Source: Cyanobium usitatum str. Tous (lineage in GTDB: Bacteria; Cyanobacteriota; Cyanobacteriia; PCC-6307; Cyanobiaceae). Taken from it: a DNA stretch of 64,000 nt. The first letter of the stretch is position 1; each line of letters begins with the position of its first letter. The notes under the pieces were generated by a model. The model ran no database searches, was not told the DNA's origin, and saw only the letters and a list, made by a program, of their open reading frames with translations. The DNA lies in assembly GCF_003011885.1 (NCBI RefSeq), contig NZ_PXXO01000003.1, forward strand, positions 62,001-126,000, read 5' to 3'. Made by a program: the position numbers and the translations under genes. Positions 16,118 to 24,027 of the stretch are shown here, piece by piece.

Positions 16118-18982
16118 ATGGATAGGATGAAGCCGTTTGCCCTGCGGGTTGTTCTCATGATTTCCACCTTGGCTATAGTAGCCAATGGAATTCAGGCAAG
16201 ATGCGCACATGCCATTGTAGCGAACAGCAATAATGAAGAAAAAAGCAACATCGCCGAGCCAGATTCAAGGCCGATTTTTTTTAGATTAGTTTCTGAAGCA
16301 AATGAAAAATGCAAAAAACATGAGTTGGAGAAGAAAGAATTAGATCTGCGAGATGCTGAAAGCTTGTTTCTGAAGGCAAGAAGTCTTGCCAAAAAAGGAA
16401 GAGACGGCAATGGAATTAGGTCATTAGTGGATCTACAATACATACAGAACTGCCTGGTGAAACGAAATGACTGGGATGCAATTATTCAGCTCGCAGCTGA
16501 AATTAAAGAAAGCGTTGGGGAATATAAGACCGAATTAGAAAAAAGCCTATATCTAGACTCCCTTGACTGGGGAGGATGGGCTCTGTATAAGAGAGGAGAA
16601 ATAGAAAAGGCGATTGACAGCAGAGAAGAGATTTTAAGGCTTGGCCCCGCAGAACCAAATTGGAGCCTAAATCATCTGATACTTATCATAGAGCAAACAG
16701 TAGGGATAGCCTCGGAAGCAAATAAATTCGAGAAAGCCGACCAATTAATAACAAAGGGCGACCAATTAGTTTCTAAGATGCAAGCTGGCGAAGAGAAAGA
16801 CAGGCTAACCGCAGAAGTTTCAATATTGTTAATGAAATCCATATCAATGCAAAGGAGATCAGACTATCTAGGTGGCTTAAAAATGGCCAGGCAAGCCGAA
16901 ATGATAATCAAAAGCTCAAAGCAGCCCCCCATGTATCAATATCTTATGTACAGAATCTATGCAAACGAAGGCTCGTCTTATGAAGGACTTGATAAATACG
17001 TGCAAGCGCTAGAAGCATTCCAATCTTCACTAAAGTGTGCAGAAAAGATTTTCGGCAGCAACAGCAGGGAAGTTGCTGTTGGATACCTAAATATTGCCTC
17101 CCAATACAACGAAATTGGCAAGTATCAGGAGGCTATAAGCGCACTAATGAAAGCCAATGGCATCGCAGTCGATGTACTTGGCAATAATGACCCAGACACC
17201 ATAAACATACATCAACTAATGGCTGCAGTTAAATTCAATATGAGGAAAACTGGAATTGCTGAATTAGCAGCACAAAGCGCTGAAATTAGCGAGTCTGAAA
17301 GGATCCAAAAAATAACTAAAGTCTATGACCCATTTATTGGGCAAATGGAGCTAAACAAAGCTGCTATGTTAATAGATCTGGGGAAAGCAGAAGAGGCGTT
17401 TTTGATTGCCAAAAGTGGTGTAACTAAGATTTCTGAATCGATCCAGACAATACTTCCTCGGCTATCAGAAAGAGAGAGAGTCGGAGCGGCAAATAGTATT
17501 GAAGGTGATATCCAGGCAATATACTCTTACATGAAAAAGATGAATGGCTTTGGGAAAGCGAATGAACTTGCATTGTTTGCTCGAATAAATACTCATGGGC
17601 TAATTCAAGAGTTAGCAAGAAGGCAAGTGGTGCTTAACCCCGGAGACAAGCAGGGTAAGCAATTAATCAAAGAGCTGGATGAACTTCACCAAAGAGGTGT
17701 TAACGAACTAGTGAGCCCATCAAGAAAAGAAGAATTAAATTTAAAAAAAAATGAATTTGAGCGTGAATTGTATTCGCGAATTCCGGCTCTTAGGCCATTA
17801 TTAGTGTCAAGCGAAGATATAGGCAAGAAAATGGGAAGCGGAGGAATCCTTATTGAGCTTGTCAAGTATCGGCCCTGGGACATCAGCAAACCACGATCCG
17901 AAAGATGGAGCAATGCGCGCTATCTGGCACTTGTTTACAGCGCGAGACTGAACACTAGCTATTTTGACCTTGGCGAGGCAAAAGAAATAGATAAAATAGT
18001 AGACGAGGCTTTGGTTTCTGCCCAGGAAAATCTTTCTGATTCAACTGAGCAACTCAATAGAGTAGAAGCTTTGGTTTTCAAGCCTCTAATGAAAATAATC
18101 GCTCCATATAAGGAAATTTATCTCGTACCAGACGGAGAGCTCCATAGAGTCCCGTTTGCCGCCCTAAGTATTTTCCAGTCAAGACTCAAGAAGCTAAGGT
18201 TGCTGACAACATCCCGAGAGCTTGTGCTTGAAAAATCTAATTCATCAAGTACTGGGAAGCCAGTAATTTTTGCAAATCCGAATTACAACAAGGGTCTAAG
18301 TGGTGAACCACATACTAATGCTGGCAAAAAAGATAACGAAAGAGGATCAATAAGTGGGTGGGCGATTTTGCCTGGTTCGTTGGTAGAAGGGCGACAAATT
18401 GCGGATACATTAAAGGGTGAACTTGTAACTGGCGACGAGGCTACGGATACAAGGTTAAAAGCAATGAAGAGTCCAAATATATTGCATCTTGCTACTCATG
18501 GCTTTTTTTATCGAGCTGAAAAAGCATCAAGCGATGATCCAATGAGCCATAGTGGAGTTGTGTTGGCCGGTGCCAATGCTGGATTAACTGGCAACAATTT
18601 CGGTAGTGGAGTATTGACTGCCAGCTCTGTCTCTCTGCTGAACCTCACTGGCACAGAATTAGTTGTTCTTTCTGCTTGCGAAACGGCCAATGGCACGATA
18701 CAAAGTGGAGAAGGTGTATACGGGCTTCAACGTGCACTATCAATCGCCGGATCACATAGTACTCTCTTGTCGCTATGGAAAGTTGATGACAATGCAACAG
18801 CCGCATTCATGAATATTTTTTATAAGCGTTTGAAGACTGGTGAAGCTCGAAGTGAAGCCCTAATTAATACACAGTCTGATTTTAGAGAGGGGAGGTTGTC
18901 GAAGGAGAAAGGCTGGCAAAATCCTTACTACTGGGCTGCCTGGCAGCTAACTGGCGATTGGCGTCCAATAGCAGGGCTCTGA
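16118..18982 (+). CDS. exported TPR-CHAT protein 2, AT-rich gene
   Basis: About 955 residues. A signal peptide (FALRVVLMISTLAIVANGIQ, possible cleavage near AHA) is followed by a long helical TPR-like region (for example ALEAFQSSLKCAEKIFG, then EVAVGYLNIASQYNEIGKYQ) and a C-terminal CHAT domain with His794 (LHLATHGFFYR) and Cys854 (VLSACETANG), ending NPYYWAAWQLTGDWRPI. The CHAT half is clearly homologous to protein 1 (SPDGELNRVPFAAL against VPDGELHRVPFAAL). The start could be ATG 16118, 16127 or 16091. The gene is visibly richer in A and T than its neighbours, suggesting separate acquisition. Confidence 0.87.
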   Translation: MDRMKPFALRVVLMISTLAIVANGIQARCAHAIVANSNNEEKSNIAEPDSRPIFFRLVSEANEKCKKHELEKKELDLRDAESLFLKARSLAKKGRDGNGIRSLVDLQYIQNCLVKRNDWDAIIQLAAEIKESVGEYKTELEKSLYLDSLDWGGWALYKRGEIEKAIDSREEILRLGPAEPNWSLNHLILIIEQTVGIASEANKFEKADQLITKGDQLVSKMQAGEEKDRLTAEVSILLMKSISMQRRSDYLGGLKMARQAEMIIKSSKQPPMYQYLMYRIYANEGSSYEGLDKYVQALEAFQSSLKCAEKIFGSNSREVAVGYLNIASQYNEIGKYQEAISALMKANGIAVDVLGNNDPDTINIHQLMAAVKFNMRKTGIAELAAQSAEISESERIQKITKVYDPFIGQMELNKAAMLIDLGKAEEAFLIAKSGVTKISESIQTILPRLSERERVGAANSIEGDIQAIYSYMKKMNGFGKANELALFARINTHGLIQELARRQVVLNPGDKQGKQLIKELDELHQRGVNELVSPSRKEELNLKKNEFERELYSRIPALRPLLVSSEDIGKKMGSGGILIELVKYRPWDISKPRSERWSNARYLALVYSARLNTSYFDLGEAKEIDKIVDEALVSAQENLSDSTEQLNRVEALVFKPLMKIIAPYKEIYLVPDGELHRVPFAALSIFQSRLKKLRLLTTSRELVLEKSNSSSTGKPVIFANPNYNKGLSGEPHTNAGKKDNERGSISGWAILPGSLVEGRQIADTLKGELVTGDEATDTRLKAMKSPNILHLATHGFFYRAEKASSDDPMSHSGVVLAGANAGLTGNNFGSGVLTASSVSLLNLTGTELVVLSACETANGTIQSGEGVYGLQRALSIAGSHSTLLSLWKVDDNATAAFMNIFYKRLKTGEARSEALINTQSDFREGRLSKEKGWQNPYYWAAWQLTGDWRPIAGL

Positions 18983-19022
18983 CACCGCCCCTAAACTATG
19001 AACCATTAGCTGGATTGCAAAT

Positions 19023-19053
19023 GGAATCACCCGAAGAAACCTGGAACTAGGGG
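19023..19053 (+). promoter_or_regulatory. bipartite motif, copy 5 (upstream of repeat protein)
   Basis: TGGAATCAC, 13 nt, then GAACTAGGGG. The ATG at 19095 is 51 nt after the first base of GAAC. The motif's downstream flank (TAGGTGTCCGGAGGGAAA) is shared with copy 6, so these two leaders are duplicates. The leader contains a perfect stem GGAGGG-AAAA-CCCTCC (19063-19078). Confidence 0.82.
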
Positions 19054-19094
19054 TAGGTGTCCGGAGGGAAAACCCTCCACCCATCAACAATCCC

Positions 19095-19334
19095 ATGTTT
19101 TTCCAGCAGATCCGCCCAACCCTTGGTGGCGGCTACAACATCATGGACAACCAAGGTCATTACACCCAGGTACAACCCACCCTTGGCGGTGGTTGCAATA
19201 TCTGGGACAACAAAGGTCATTTCACCCAAGTCAACCGCACCTTGGCTGGGGGCTACAACATCATGGATAACCAAGGACATTTCACCCAGGTTCAACCCAC
19301 ACTTGGCGGTGGGTGGAACATTTTTGGCAATTAG
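19095..19334 (+). CDS. small protein made of 20-residue Gly/Asn repeats
   Basis: A 79-residue protein that is almost nothing but a repeat: PTLGGGYNIMDNQGHYTQVQ, repeated nearly four times with changes at few positions (Y/C/W after GGG, M/W/F after NI). There is no signal peptide. The regular 20-residue period with Gly-Gly-Gly and Asn turns suggests a beta-solenoid or amyloid-like stack. It is transcribed from motif copy 5 and is followed by the interrupted exported ORF at 19376. I recognise no described family. Confidence 0.72.
   Translation: MFFQQIRPTLGGGYNIMDNQGHYTQVQPTLGGGCNIWDNKGHFTQVNRTLAGGYNIMDNQGHFTQVQPTLGGGWNIFGN
19113..19334 (+). repeat. 60-bp tandem repeats coding for the Gly/Asn repeat protein
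   Basis: Three full copies and one partial copy of a 60-bp unit in phase with the reading frame. Many differences fall at third codon positions (for example CATTACACC against CATTTCACC), so the protein sequence appears kept under selection. Confidence 0.75.
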
Positions 19335-19375
19335 CAAGAACTGAAGCTAACCGCTCAAAACAACCCCCAAAAGAA

Positions 19376-19615
19376 ATGATCCACTTTATCGAAGTCACTG
19401 CCCTGCTTCTACCAGTAGCTTTGTTTCCTCCCCAAGTAAAAGCCCAGTACTACAACCCCTACACTCAGTAATAACAGCAGTGGAATCGGGACAATGGTTA
19501 TGGGTCTTCCAGAAACAATGAGATGAATCCCTACAACCAAATGAGCCGACAGTATCGCCAAGAGACATACGGGAATCAGCGTTATAGCCAACCACGTCAA
19601 AACTCCTGGTGTTGA
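19376..19615 (+). pseudogene. small exported Asn/Gln/Tyr-rich protein, interrupted by in-frame TAA
   Basis: The ATG at 19376 begins a signal-peptide-like sequence (VTALLLPVALFPPQVKAQ) followed by YYNPYTQ. A TAA stop then falls at 19469-19471, in the context CAG-TAA-CAG-CAG. After this stop the same frame continues open for 47 codons with the same composition (QQWNRDNGYGSS, later QMSRQYRQETYGNQRYSQ, ending NSWC) to a TGA at 19613-19615. A single CAA-to-TAA change explains it. Either a recently inactivated member of the small exported set, a functional 31-residue product, or a readthrough case. It lies 41 bp after the repeat protein. Confidence 0.6.
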
Positions 19616-19718
19616 GATGCCGCTCAAGTTGCCTCGCCCATGGGGCAACCGAACTGCCGCCTCCGAATCATTCCAGTAAACAGGTCTAGATCTCTACCAA
19701 CTAAGCAGAGGCTATTTT

Positions 19719-20012
19719 ATGCAGGAACTCCCGGAGCCCAAACGGTTCACGCTTGAGCTTGATGGCGAGATTCTTCGCGAGATCGACGGCATCAGGAAAT
19801 CCTGGGGCCTGCGATCCTGTGGAGCCACTATCAGTATCTTGCTTAGAGAACTGCTTTGCCCCCAAGGACGAAGCGTAGAAGCTGTTCCCCCAGAGCAGTT
19901 TGATCAGACGCGACTTTGTTTTTTGACTGATAATCCTGTTCCCATGGTGGCATCAGTTGAATGCAAAAAGATCACCAAAATGCCAGGTGGAGTTTTGCTG
20001 GTCATTCTGTAG
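19719..20012 (+). CDS. RHH-like small DNA-binding protein
   Basis: A 97-residue protein. The N-terminal half RFTLELDGEILREIDGIRKS plus WGLRSCGATISILLRELL fits the ribbon-helix-helix pattern (a strand, then two helices). The C-terminal half (RLCFLTDNPVPMVASVECKK) is a second small beta-rich part. It sits between the interrupted exported ORF and motif copy 6, 44 bp before the latter. It may be a local regulator. The DNA-binding role is inferred from pattern only. Confidence 0.55.
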   Translation: MQELPEPKRFTLELDGEILREIDGIRKSWGLRSCGATISILLRELLCPQGRSVEAVPPEQFDQTRLCFLTDNPVPMVASVECKKITKMPGGVLLVIL

Positions 20013-20055
20013 GTGGTTTAGATCGGTGAGATAGGTGCGGGCGCTGGAGGGATTT

Positions 20056-20086
20056 GGAATCACCCGACTTCCGCCAGAACTAGAGG
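20056..20086 (+). promoter_or_regulatory. bipartite motif, copy 6 (upstream of small exported protein)
   Basis: TGGAATCAC, 13 nt, then GAACTAGAGG. The ATG at 20128 is 51 nt after the first base of GAAC. The leader is largely duplicated from copy 5, with a stem AGGTGT / ACACCT (20088-20109, 10-nt loop). No Shine-Dalgarno sequence next to the ATG. Confidence 0.82.
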
Positions 20087-20127
20087 TAGGTGTCCGGAGG
20101 GAAACACCTCACTACTACTTAACCAAA

Positions 20128-20373
20128 ATGCGTACTCGCATCCTTGCTCTGATCGCTGCTACACCTCTTGCTTTGATGGCTGGAAGCAATGTGGCACAAG
20201 CCTATCCGCTGTCTTACTACGGCTATGAATCTCCTTCCAGCAGCTATTTGATGGTTGATGGCCCTGGTGGCTACTCCGGCATGGGTTTTGGTGGAAGGAA
20301 TTGGGGAATGTATTCCGATAACTATGGCAGCACCACCTGCGTGTCTTCTGGCAACGCAGTGATGTGCTTTTAA
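20128..20373 (+). CDS. small exported Gly/Ser/Tyr-rich protein
   Basis: An 81-residue protein with a good signal peptide (TRILALIAATPLALMAGSN, cleavage after AQA near residue 25). The mature chain is rich in Tyr, Ser and Gly (YPLSYYGYESPSSSY, later GGYSGMGFGGRNWGMYSDNY) and ends CVSSGNAVMCF with two cysteines, as in family A. It differs in sequence from family A but shares its size, composition, C-terminal cysteine pair and promoter motif (copy 6). It is followed after 30 bp by a larger hypothetical gene in the same direction. Confidence 0.75.
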   Translation: MRTRILALIAATPLALMAGSNVAQAYPLSYYGYESPSSSYLMVDGPGGYSGMGFGGRNWGMYSDNYGSTTCVSSGNAVMCF

Positions 20374-20403
20374 TTAAAATAACACTACCAATTTCTTCTT
20401 GTC

Positions 20404-20976
20404 ATGGGCTTCAAAACAAATCTTCTGCTTCAGGCCTTTGCTGGAATTGTCATCGAGGGAGTCGTGGCACCAGCCCTGCAACAGGCCCCAGAGGTCATTG
20501 GCCGCTTCCGTTCTAAAAACAAATGGCACATTCATTTTTATTGCCTTAGTGCCTCAAATCCCGCCGATAGCTTTTGTTGCGTCAGTACAAACCCGATAGC
20601 AGCAAATCCTCTCCAGCTTCTCGAGGAAGGATCTCTCTCATCATTGCTGCCCCTGTTTCTCGTTCCTGTCCGTTTCTCTAAAGATCATTTGACTGGGCTG
20701 ACACTCAGGCCTAGTTCCACTTCCATTCCAATCGGCTTGTCTAGTCATTGGATTGGATCTTCTACCAATCTTTCTGGGATGAAGATTGTGAATGATTCAG
20801 GTGTCAATCTTCTTTCCTTTCATCGCTCAGTTGATCGAATGGTGTTTGTTGCAGCAGGATCTACATCAGCAGCACAGACGGCCATGGCAGATCTAAGCAT
20901 GAAAAATCCATTGTGGACTGAACTGAATTCACGTGGTCCAGCAGTTCCTGGGCTGCTTGCTCAGGCATTGGGTTGA
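20404..20976 (+). CDS. hypothetical protein downstream of small exported protein
   Basis: A 190-residue protein with a weakly hydrophobic N-terminus (TNLLLQAFAGIVIEGVVAPA) and a chain of mixed character (NKWHIHFYCLSASNPADSFC, later LEEGSLSSLLPLFLVPVRFS). It lies 30 bp after the small exported gene and shares its probable transcript from motif copy 6. No family is recognised. The codon pattern looks coding and no other frame competes. It could be a partner of the exported protein, such as an immunity or processing protein, but nothing in the sequence proves this. Confidence 0.55.
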   Translation: MGFKTNLLLQAFAGIVIEGVVAPALQQAPEVIGRFRSKNKWHIHFYCLSASNPADSFCCVSTNPIAANPLQLLEEGSLSSLLPLFLVPVRFSKDHLTGLTLRPSSTSIPIGLSSHWIGSSTNLSGMKIVNDSGVNLLSFHRSVDRMVFVAAGSTSAAQTAMADLSMKNPLWTELNSRGPAVPGLLAQALG

Positions 20977-21841
20977 TCTGCTAGCAATCTCGGAAGCACG
21001 ATGAGCCGGCCTTAACTAAAAGTAGGCATAGGGGGGGGCAGCCTGGTTTTCCCTTTAATTTTTAATCCCATGTAAGAAATTCGTATTAAGGCAGTCAAGC
21101 TTGTTGCTTCGGCCAAGTCCTCTTCACTTGGCATGCCCAAGGCTAGTGTCGGGTTTGACAATGGCTACGCAACAGGGCTGGGAAGGATTGTCAGCCAGCA
21201 AATAGCAGAACAAAATCGGAGGCTCTGGTTTTAGTCCCAGATTTGCAAGCAGAACTGGCCGGAATGCTCTTGATCCAGGCACTTCACTTTCTGCGTAGAG
21301 CTACTTCAGCCTTTCAGGTCTGGTAGCTCTTTCTTCTATTCAATCACGCCAGCCAAGTTTATGAATTCATCTTTGCAGCCTGTTCAGCCGATCTGCTCTC
21401 TTGCCAAACCCCGAGAGGCTCTAGGCCCTGTTGGGATCTGGCTGTGTCCTCTTCTACAAAGTTTTTGTCCTTCTGGCGACCCACAAGCCCTCAGCGTGAC
21501 TGTGGAAGGGAGGGCTTGAAATGTCATTGGTCTTGACCAATCTGTTGGTAATTTGCTTGATGTTGTTTTTCTGTCTTTAGTTCAGAAAGTCAGATGTATG
21601 GCTTTCCTGTTGTCACCAGCCGGATTGCAGCAGGACTCACCCCAATGACTTTGAACCTAAGCATCATGCCTCCATCAGTTTCAGGAAAGACGTCACCGCT
21701 CTGAGCAGTACACCTGGGGCTCGAGGAGGGAATCAATCCATTCATGGCCGTGCAGGTGCAGCCAGGCTTGATCCCTGGATCTACAGCTCAGGGCCACTGC
21801 AAAGTCCCTCACCAACGGCGGCATGGAACGGGGATCCAGGG
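20977..21841 (+). other. long stretch without an intact gene; decayed small ORFs
   Basis: About 860 bp with no intact gene over 60 codons that I believe. It holds the degenerate motif (20992-21022) and, at 21070-21234, a reading frame ATG-TAA-GAA then 51 open codons (IRIKAVKLVASAKSSSLGMP and onward). Loss of a CAA codon at position 2 would explain it. Another small frame, ATG 21361 to TGA 21519 (52 codons), is possible but unsupported. The stretch probably holds eroded members of the small-protein cluster. Confidence 0.4.
20992..21022 (+). promoter_or_regulatory. degenerate bipartite motif, copy 7
   Basis: GGAAGCAC, 13 nt, then TAACTAAAAG: the right spacing with one change in each half, and C instead of T before GGAA. 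An ATG lies 57 nt downstream (21070) but is followed directly by TAA. It looks like a decayed unit. Confidence 0.45.
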
Positions 21842-22360
21842 TCATCCCAACATCCGCTGACCATCGATCAGCAGTAAGGCTTCCTGTACGGCCGAGATGC
21901 AGCGATGGGCGCGGCGCTTGGCATCGTCCTGCCCCTGGGCGCGCTGTAGATAGGCCTCCATCGCCTCTTGTGTTTCGATCAACGCCAGCAGACCGGTCGT
22001 TCGCGCCGGGAGGGAGCCATTGGCGAGCAGGCGGCTGACCAGGCCCTGCTCCCACAGCTGCTCCCCTGGGGAACCTGGAGAGAAGAGATCCTGGTGCAGC
22101 ACCGATAGAAGCGTCTGCTTGAGTGCATCGAGCTGACCGGACCGGAGGCGGCGGCTGTTGGGCAGACCCGATGCAGGCTCCGCACTCCAGCTGAGGCCCG
22201 TGCCTGGCAACCCCACGGTGGTTCGGGCTCCACCATTGAGGTTCATCGGGATGTTGAAGGAAGCACCGCGGCCCCCAACGGAGATCGAACTCAGCCCTCC
22301 CTTGCTGAAATTGAAGCGCAGTGGACCCAGGCGGGCAGAGCGGCGGAAGCGGAAGCCCAT
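21842..22360 (-). CDS. DUF4236 domain protein
   Basis: A 172-residue protein whose first 60 residues match the DUF4236 pattern: MGFRFRRSARLGPLRFNFSK, then GLSSISVGGRGASFN, then TTVGLPGTGLSW. The remaining 110 residues are helical and not recognised. DUF4236 proteins are small and widespread, with no known function. The ATG at 22360 is the family start. It follows the secreted Cys-repeat gene with 3 bp between them, so the two probably form an operon. Confidence 0.85.
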   Translation of the reverse strand: MGFRFRRSARLGPLRFNFSKGGLSSISVGGRGASFNIPMNLNGGARTTVGLPGTGLSWSAEPASGLPNSRRLRSGQLDALKQTLLSVLHQDLFSPGSPGEQLWEQGLVSRLLANGSLPARTTGLLALIETQEAMEAYLQRAQGQDDAKRRAHRCISAVQEALLLIDGQRMLG

Positions 22361-22363
22361 GGT

Positions 22364-22690
22364 TCAGCGGCTCTTGACGCAGTAATTCCCGGAGCCGTAG
22401 TAGCCCAGCGGGCAGGAGTTGCCCGCTTTCTGGATCGCCTCGCGGTTACTTGAAGGGCTACTGACGCAGTAGTTGCCGGAGGAATAAAAACCCAAGGGGC
22501 AGCCGCCACTCTTTTCGATCGCTCCCCTGCTGTTGGCACCGCCCGAGGGAACGCAGTAGCTCCCGGAGCTGTAGTAGCCAAGCGGGCAACTGCCAACCTT
22601 TGGCAGGGGTTGCACCGGTTGCTGGGCCAGGGCGCTGCCGGCTGCAAGAGCCGAGAGAGCAAAGGCGATTAGCAGGGGATTGCGGCTCAT
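22364..22690 (-). CDS. secreted protein with three Cys-Tyr repeats
   Basis: A 108-residue protein with a signal peptide (NPLLIAFALSALAAGSALAQ) and three repeats of the form SCPLGYYSSGSYCV, each holding two cysteines about 11 residues apart. Proteins with this CPxGYYxSGxYC repeat occur in many bacteria and are unstudied. Each repeat may close one disulphide. The start was set at ATG 22690, directly before the signal peptide. It is divergent from the secreted nuclease gene, with 68 bp between the starts. Confidence 0.75.
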   Translation of the reverse strand: MSRNPLLIAFALSALAAGSALAQQPVQPLPKVGSCPLGYYSSGSYCVPSGGANSRGAIEKSGGCPLGFYSSGNYCVSSPSSNREAIQKAGNSCPLGYYGSGNYCVKSR

Positions 22691-22758
22691 CGCACGCACA
22701 AGTAGGGCTCCAGATTGGCGTGAATCACTGCAGCTCACCCAGGCGATGCAGGAACTGC

Positions 22759-23430
22759 ATGGAAACAGTGCCGGTGCAAACTTCGGCGATGGTCAGGTGG
22801 GTTCTGCTGGGTGTAGCGCTCTGGGCGTCCACGGTCTGGCCGGCTGAGGTCCATGGCCAGAGCATGAGGGCCACCGTGTTTTCCATCGGCGATGGCGACA
22901 CGATTCGTGTGCGCCAAGCCGGCCGGACTTTGACCGTGCGGCTGGCCTGCATTGATGCTCCCGAAACAGCTCAGAGCCCCTGGGGTCAGCAGGCCCGGCG
23001 TTACCTGCAGCAGCGGCTGCCGATTGGCCGTGAGGTGACCCTTGAGGTCAAGACAACAGACCGCTACGGCCGCACGGTGGCCGAGGTGATCAGTGACATC
23101 AACCTCAACCTTGCACTGGTAGAGGACGGTCAGGCCTTTGCCTACCGCCAGTATCTGGGCGGTTGCAACGCCAGGGAGTACCAGGACGCCGAATACCGCG
23201 CCGGCCGGCATCGCTTTGGGGTGTGGCAGGTGGAGGGCGGCATCACCCGCCCCTGGGATTTCCGCCGGAGCCCCCGGGGTCGCCACATCAGCGATGGAAC
23301 CACACCAGGAGGCCGCCGATACCGCTGCAGCGAGATCGGCTCCTACGAGCGTGCCCAGGAGTTGCTGCACCAGGGGCACAGCTATCTCGATGGCAACGGC
23401 GATGGCGAGGCCTGCGAAAGCCTGCGCTGA
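22759..23430 (+). CDS. secreted staphylococcal-type nuclease with excalibur domain
   Basis: A 223-residue protein: a signal segment (RWVLLGVALWASTVWPAEVHG), a thermonuclease (SNase) domain from about residue 40 (IGDGDTIRV, then RLACIDAPET, then TTDRYGRTVAEV, the regions carrying the catalytic Asp, Arg and Glu), and a C-terminal excalibur calcium-binding motif (DGNGDGEACESL). It would cut DNA and RNA outside the cell. The ATG at 22759 has an AGGA ribosome binding site; ATG 22789 is an alternative. Confidence 0.88.
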   Translation: METVPVQTSAMVRWVLLGVALWASTVWPAEVHGQSMRATVFSIGDGDTIRVRQAGRTLTVRLACIDAPETAQSPWGQQARRYLQQRLPIGREVTLEVKTTDRYGRTVAEVISDINLNLALVEDGQAFAYRQYLGGCNAREYQDAEYRAGRHRFGVWQVEGGITRPWDFRRSPRGRHISDGTTPGGRRYRCSEIGSYERAQELLHQGHSYLDGNGDGEACESLR

Positions 23431-23446
23431 TCGCATCGGTGGGGGG

Positions 23447-23474
23447 CCCCTGATCTGGACTGCTTGATCAGGGG
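23447..23474. terminator. hairpin between convergent genes
   Basis: A perfect 9-bp stem CCCCTGATC / GATCAGGGG with a 10-nt loop lies just after the nuclease gene and before the end of the opposing gene. There is no T-tract, so it is only a possible bidirectional terminator. Confidence 0.4.
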
Positions 23475-23493
23475 GCGCTATCGGGGATCGCCG

Positions 23494-23955
23494 CTAGGGG
23501 AAGTGAATCCACATGGCCGTCGGGAGCTTGCGATCCCGGGCCAGGTTGGCCACGGTGGTGGCCAGGTCCGTGAGGGCGGAGGCTGCCGAACCTGTGCTCG
23601 GAGCCCTGCGGCTCGCTGGCGGATCGTCTGCTGCAAACAGCGGGTCTGGCAGTGCGTCGAATTCCATGGACGGCGACGAACAACAGGTTTCATCGCAGTT
23701 GTCGCTTGCCTCGATGGACTGTTCCGCCCAGGGCCTGAGCTTCAATCCGCTGCGGGTTTGCAGCAGGTTGACCTCGCGGCCCTCCAGTTCGCTGAGCTTG
23801 TCGAGGTCGCCAAAGAGCTTGCTGCAAGCCAGTGCCGTATGGGTGTTGCCGGCCGGATCGATCATCAGGGTTACGGCGTAGGGAACGCCGTAGGGCGATG
23901 TGCGTTGATACAGCACCTGATGCAGGAGGCAACGGGTTGGTAGAGGCTTAGTCAT
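23494..23955 (-). CDS. hypothetical protein
   Basis: A 153-residue protein from the ATG at 23955 (the frame is open to 24027). The N-terminal half is a beta-rich domain (LLHQVLYQRTSPYGVPYAVT, then IDPAGNTHTALACSK), followed by an acidic low-complexity part and a basic helical C-terminus (ALTDLATTVANLARDRKLP). No signal peptide. I recognise no family. It is convergent with the nuclease gene. Confidence 0.5.
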   Translation of the reverse strand: MTKPLPTRCLLHQVLYQRTSPYGVPYAVTLMIDPAGNTHTALACSKLFGDLDKLSELEGREVNLLQTRSGLKLRPWAEQSIEASDNCDETCCSSPSMEFDALPDPLFAADDPPASRRAPSTGSAASALTDLATTVANLARDRKLPTAMWIHFP

Positions 23956-24027
23956 GAAGGTCACCTCCGCTGAGTGCAGTGCCGTGCGGGGCAGCAGCAT
24001 CAGAAGCGATGCATGCCACGCCAGCAC

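Noticed and set aside
21361-21519. 52-codon frame starting MNSSLQPVQP
   Set aside because: No motif, ribosome binding site or signal segment supports it.
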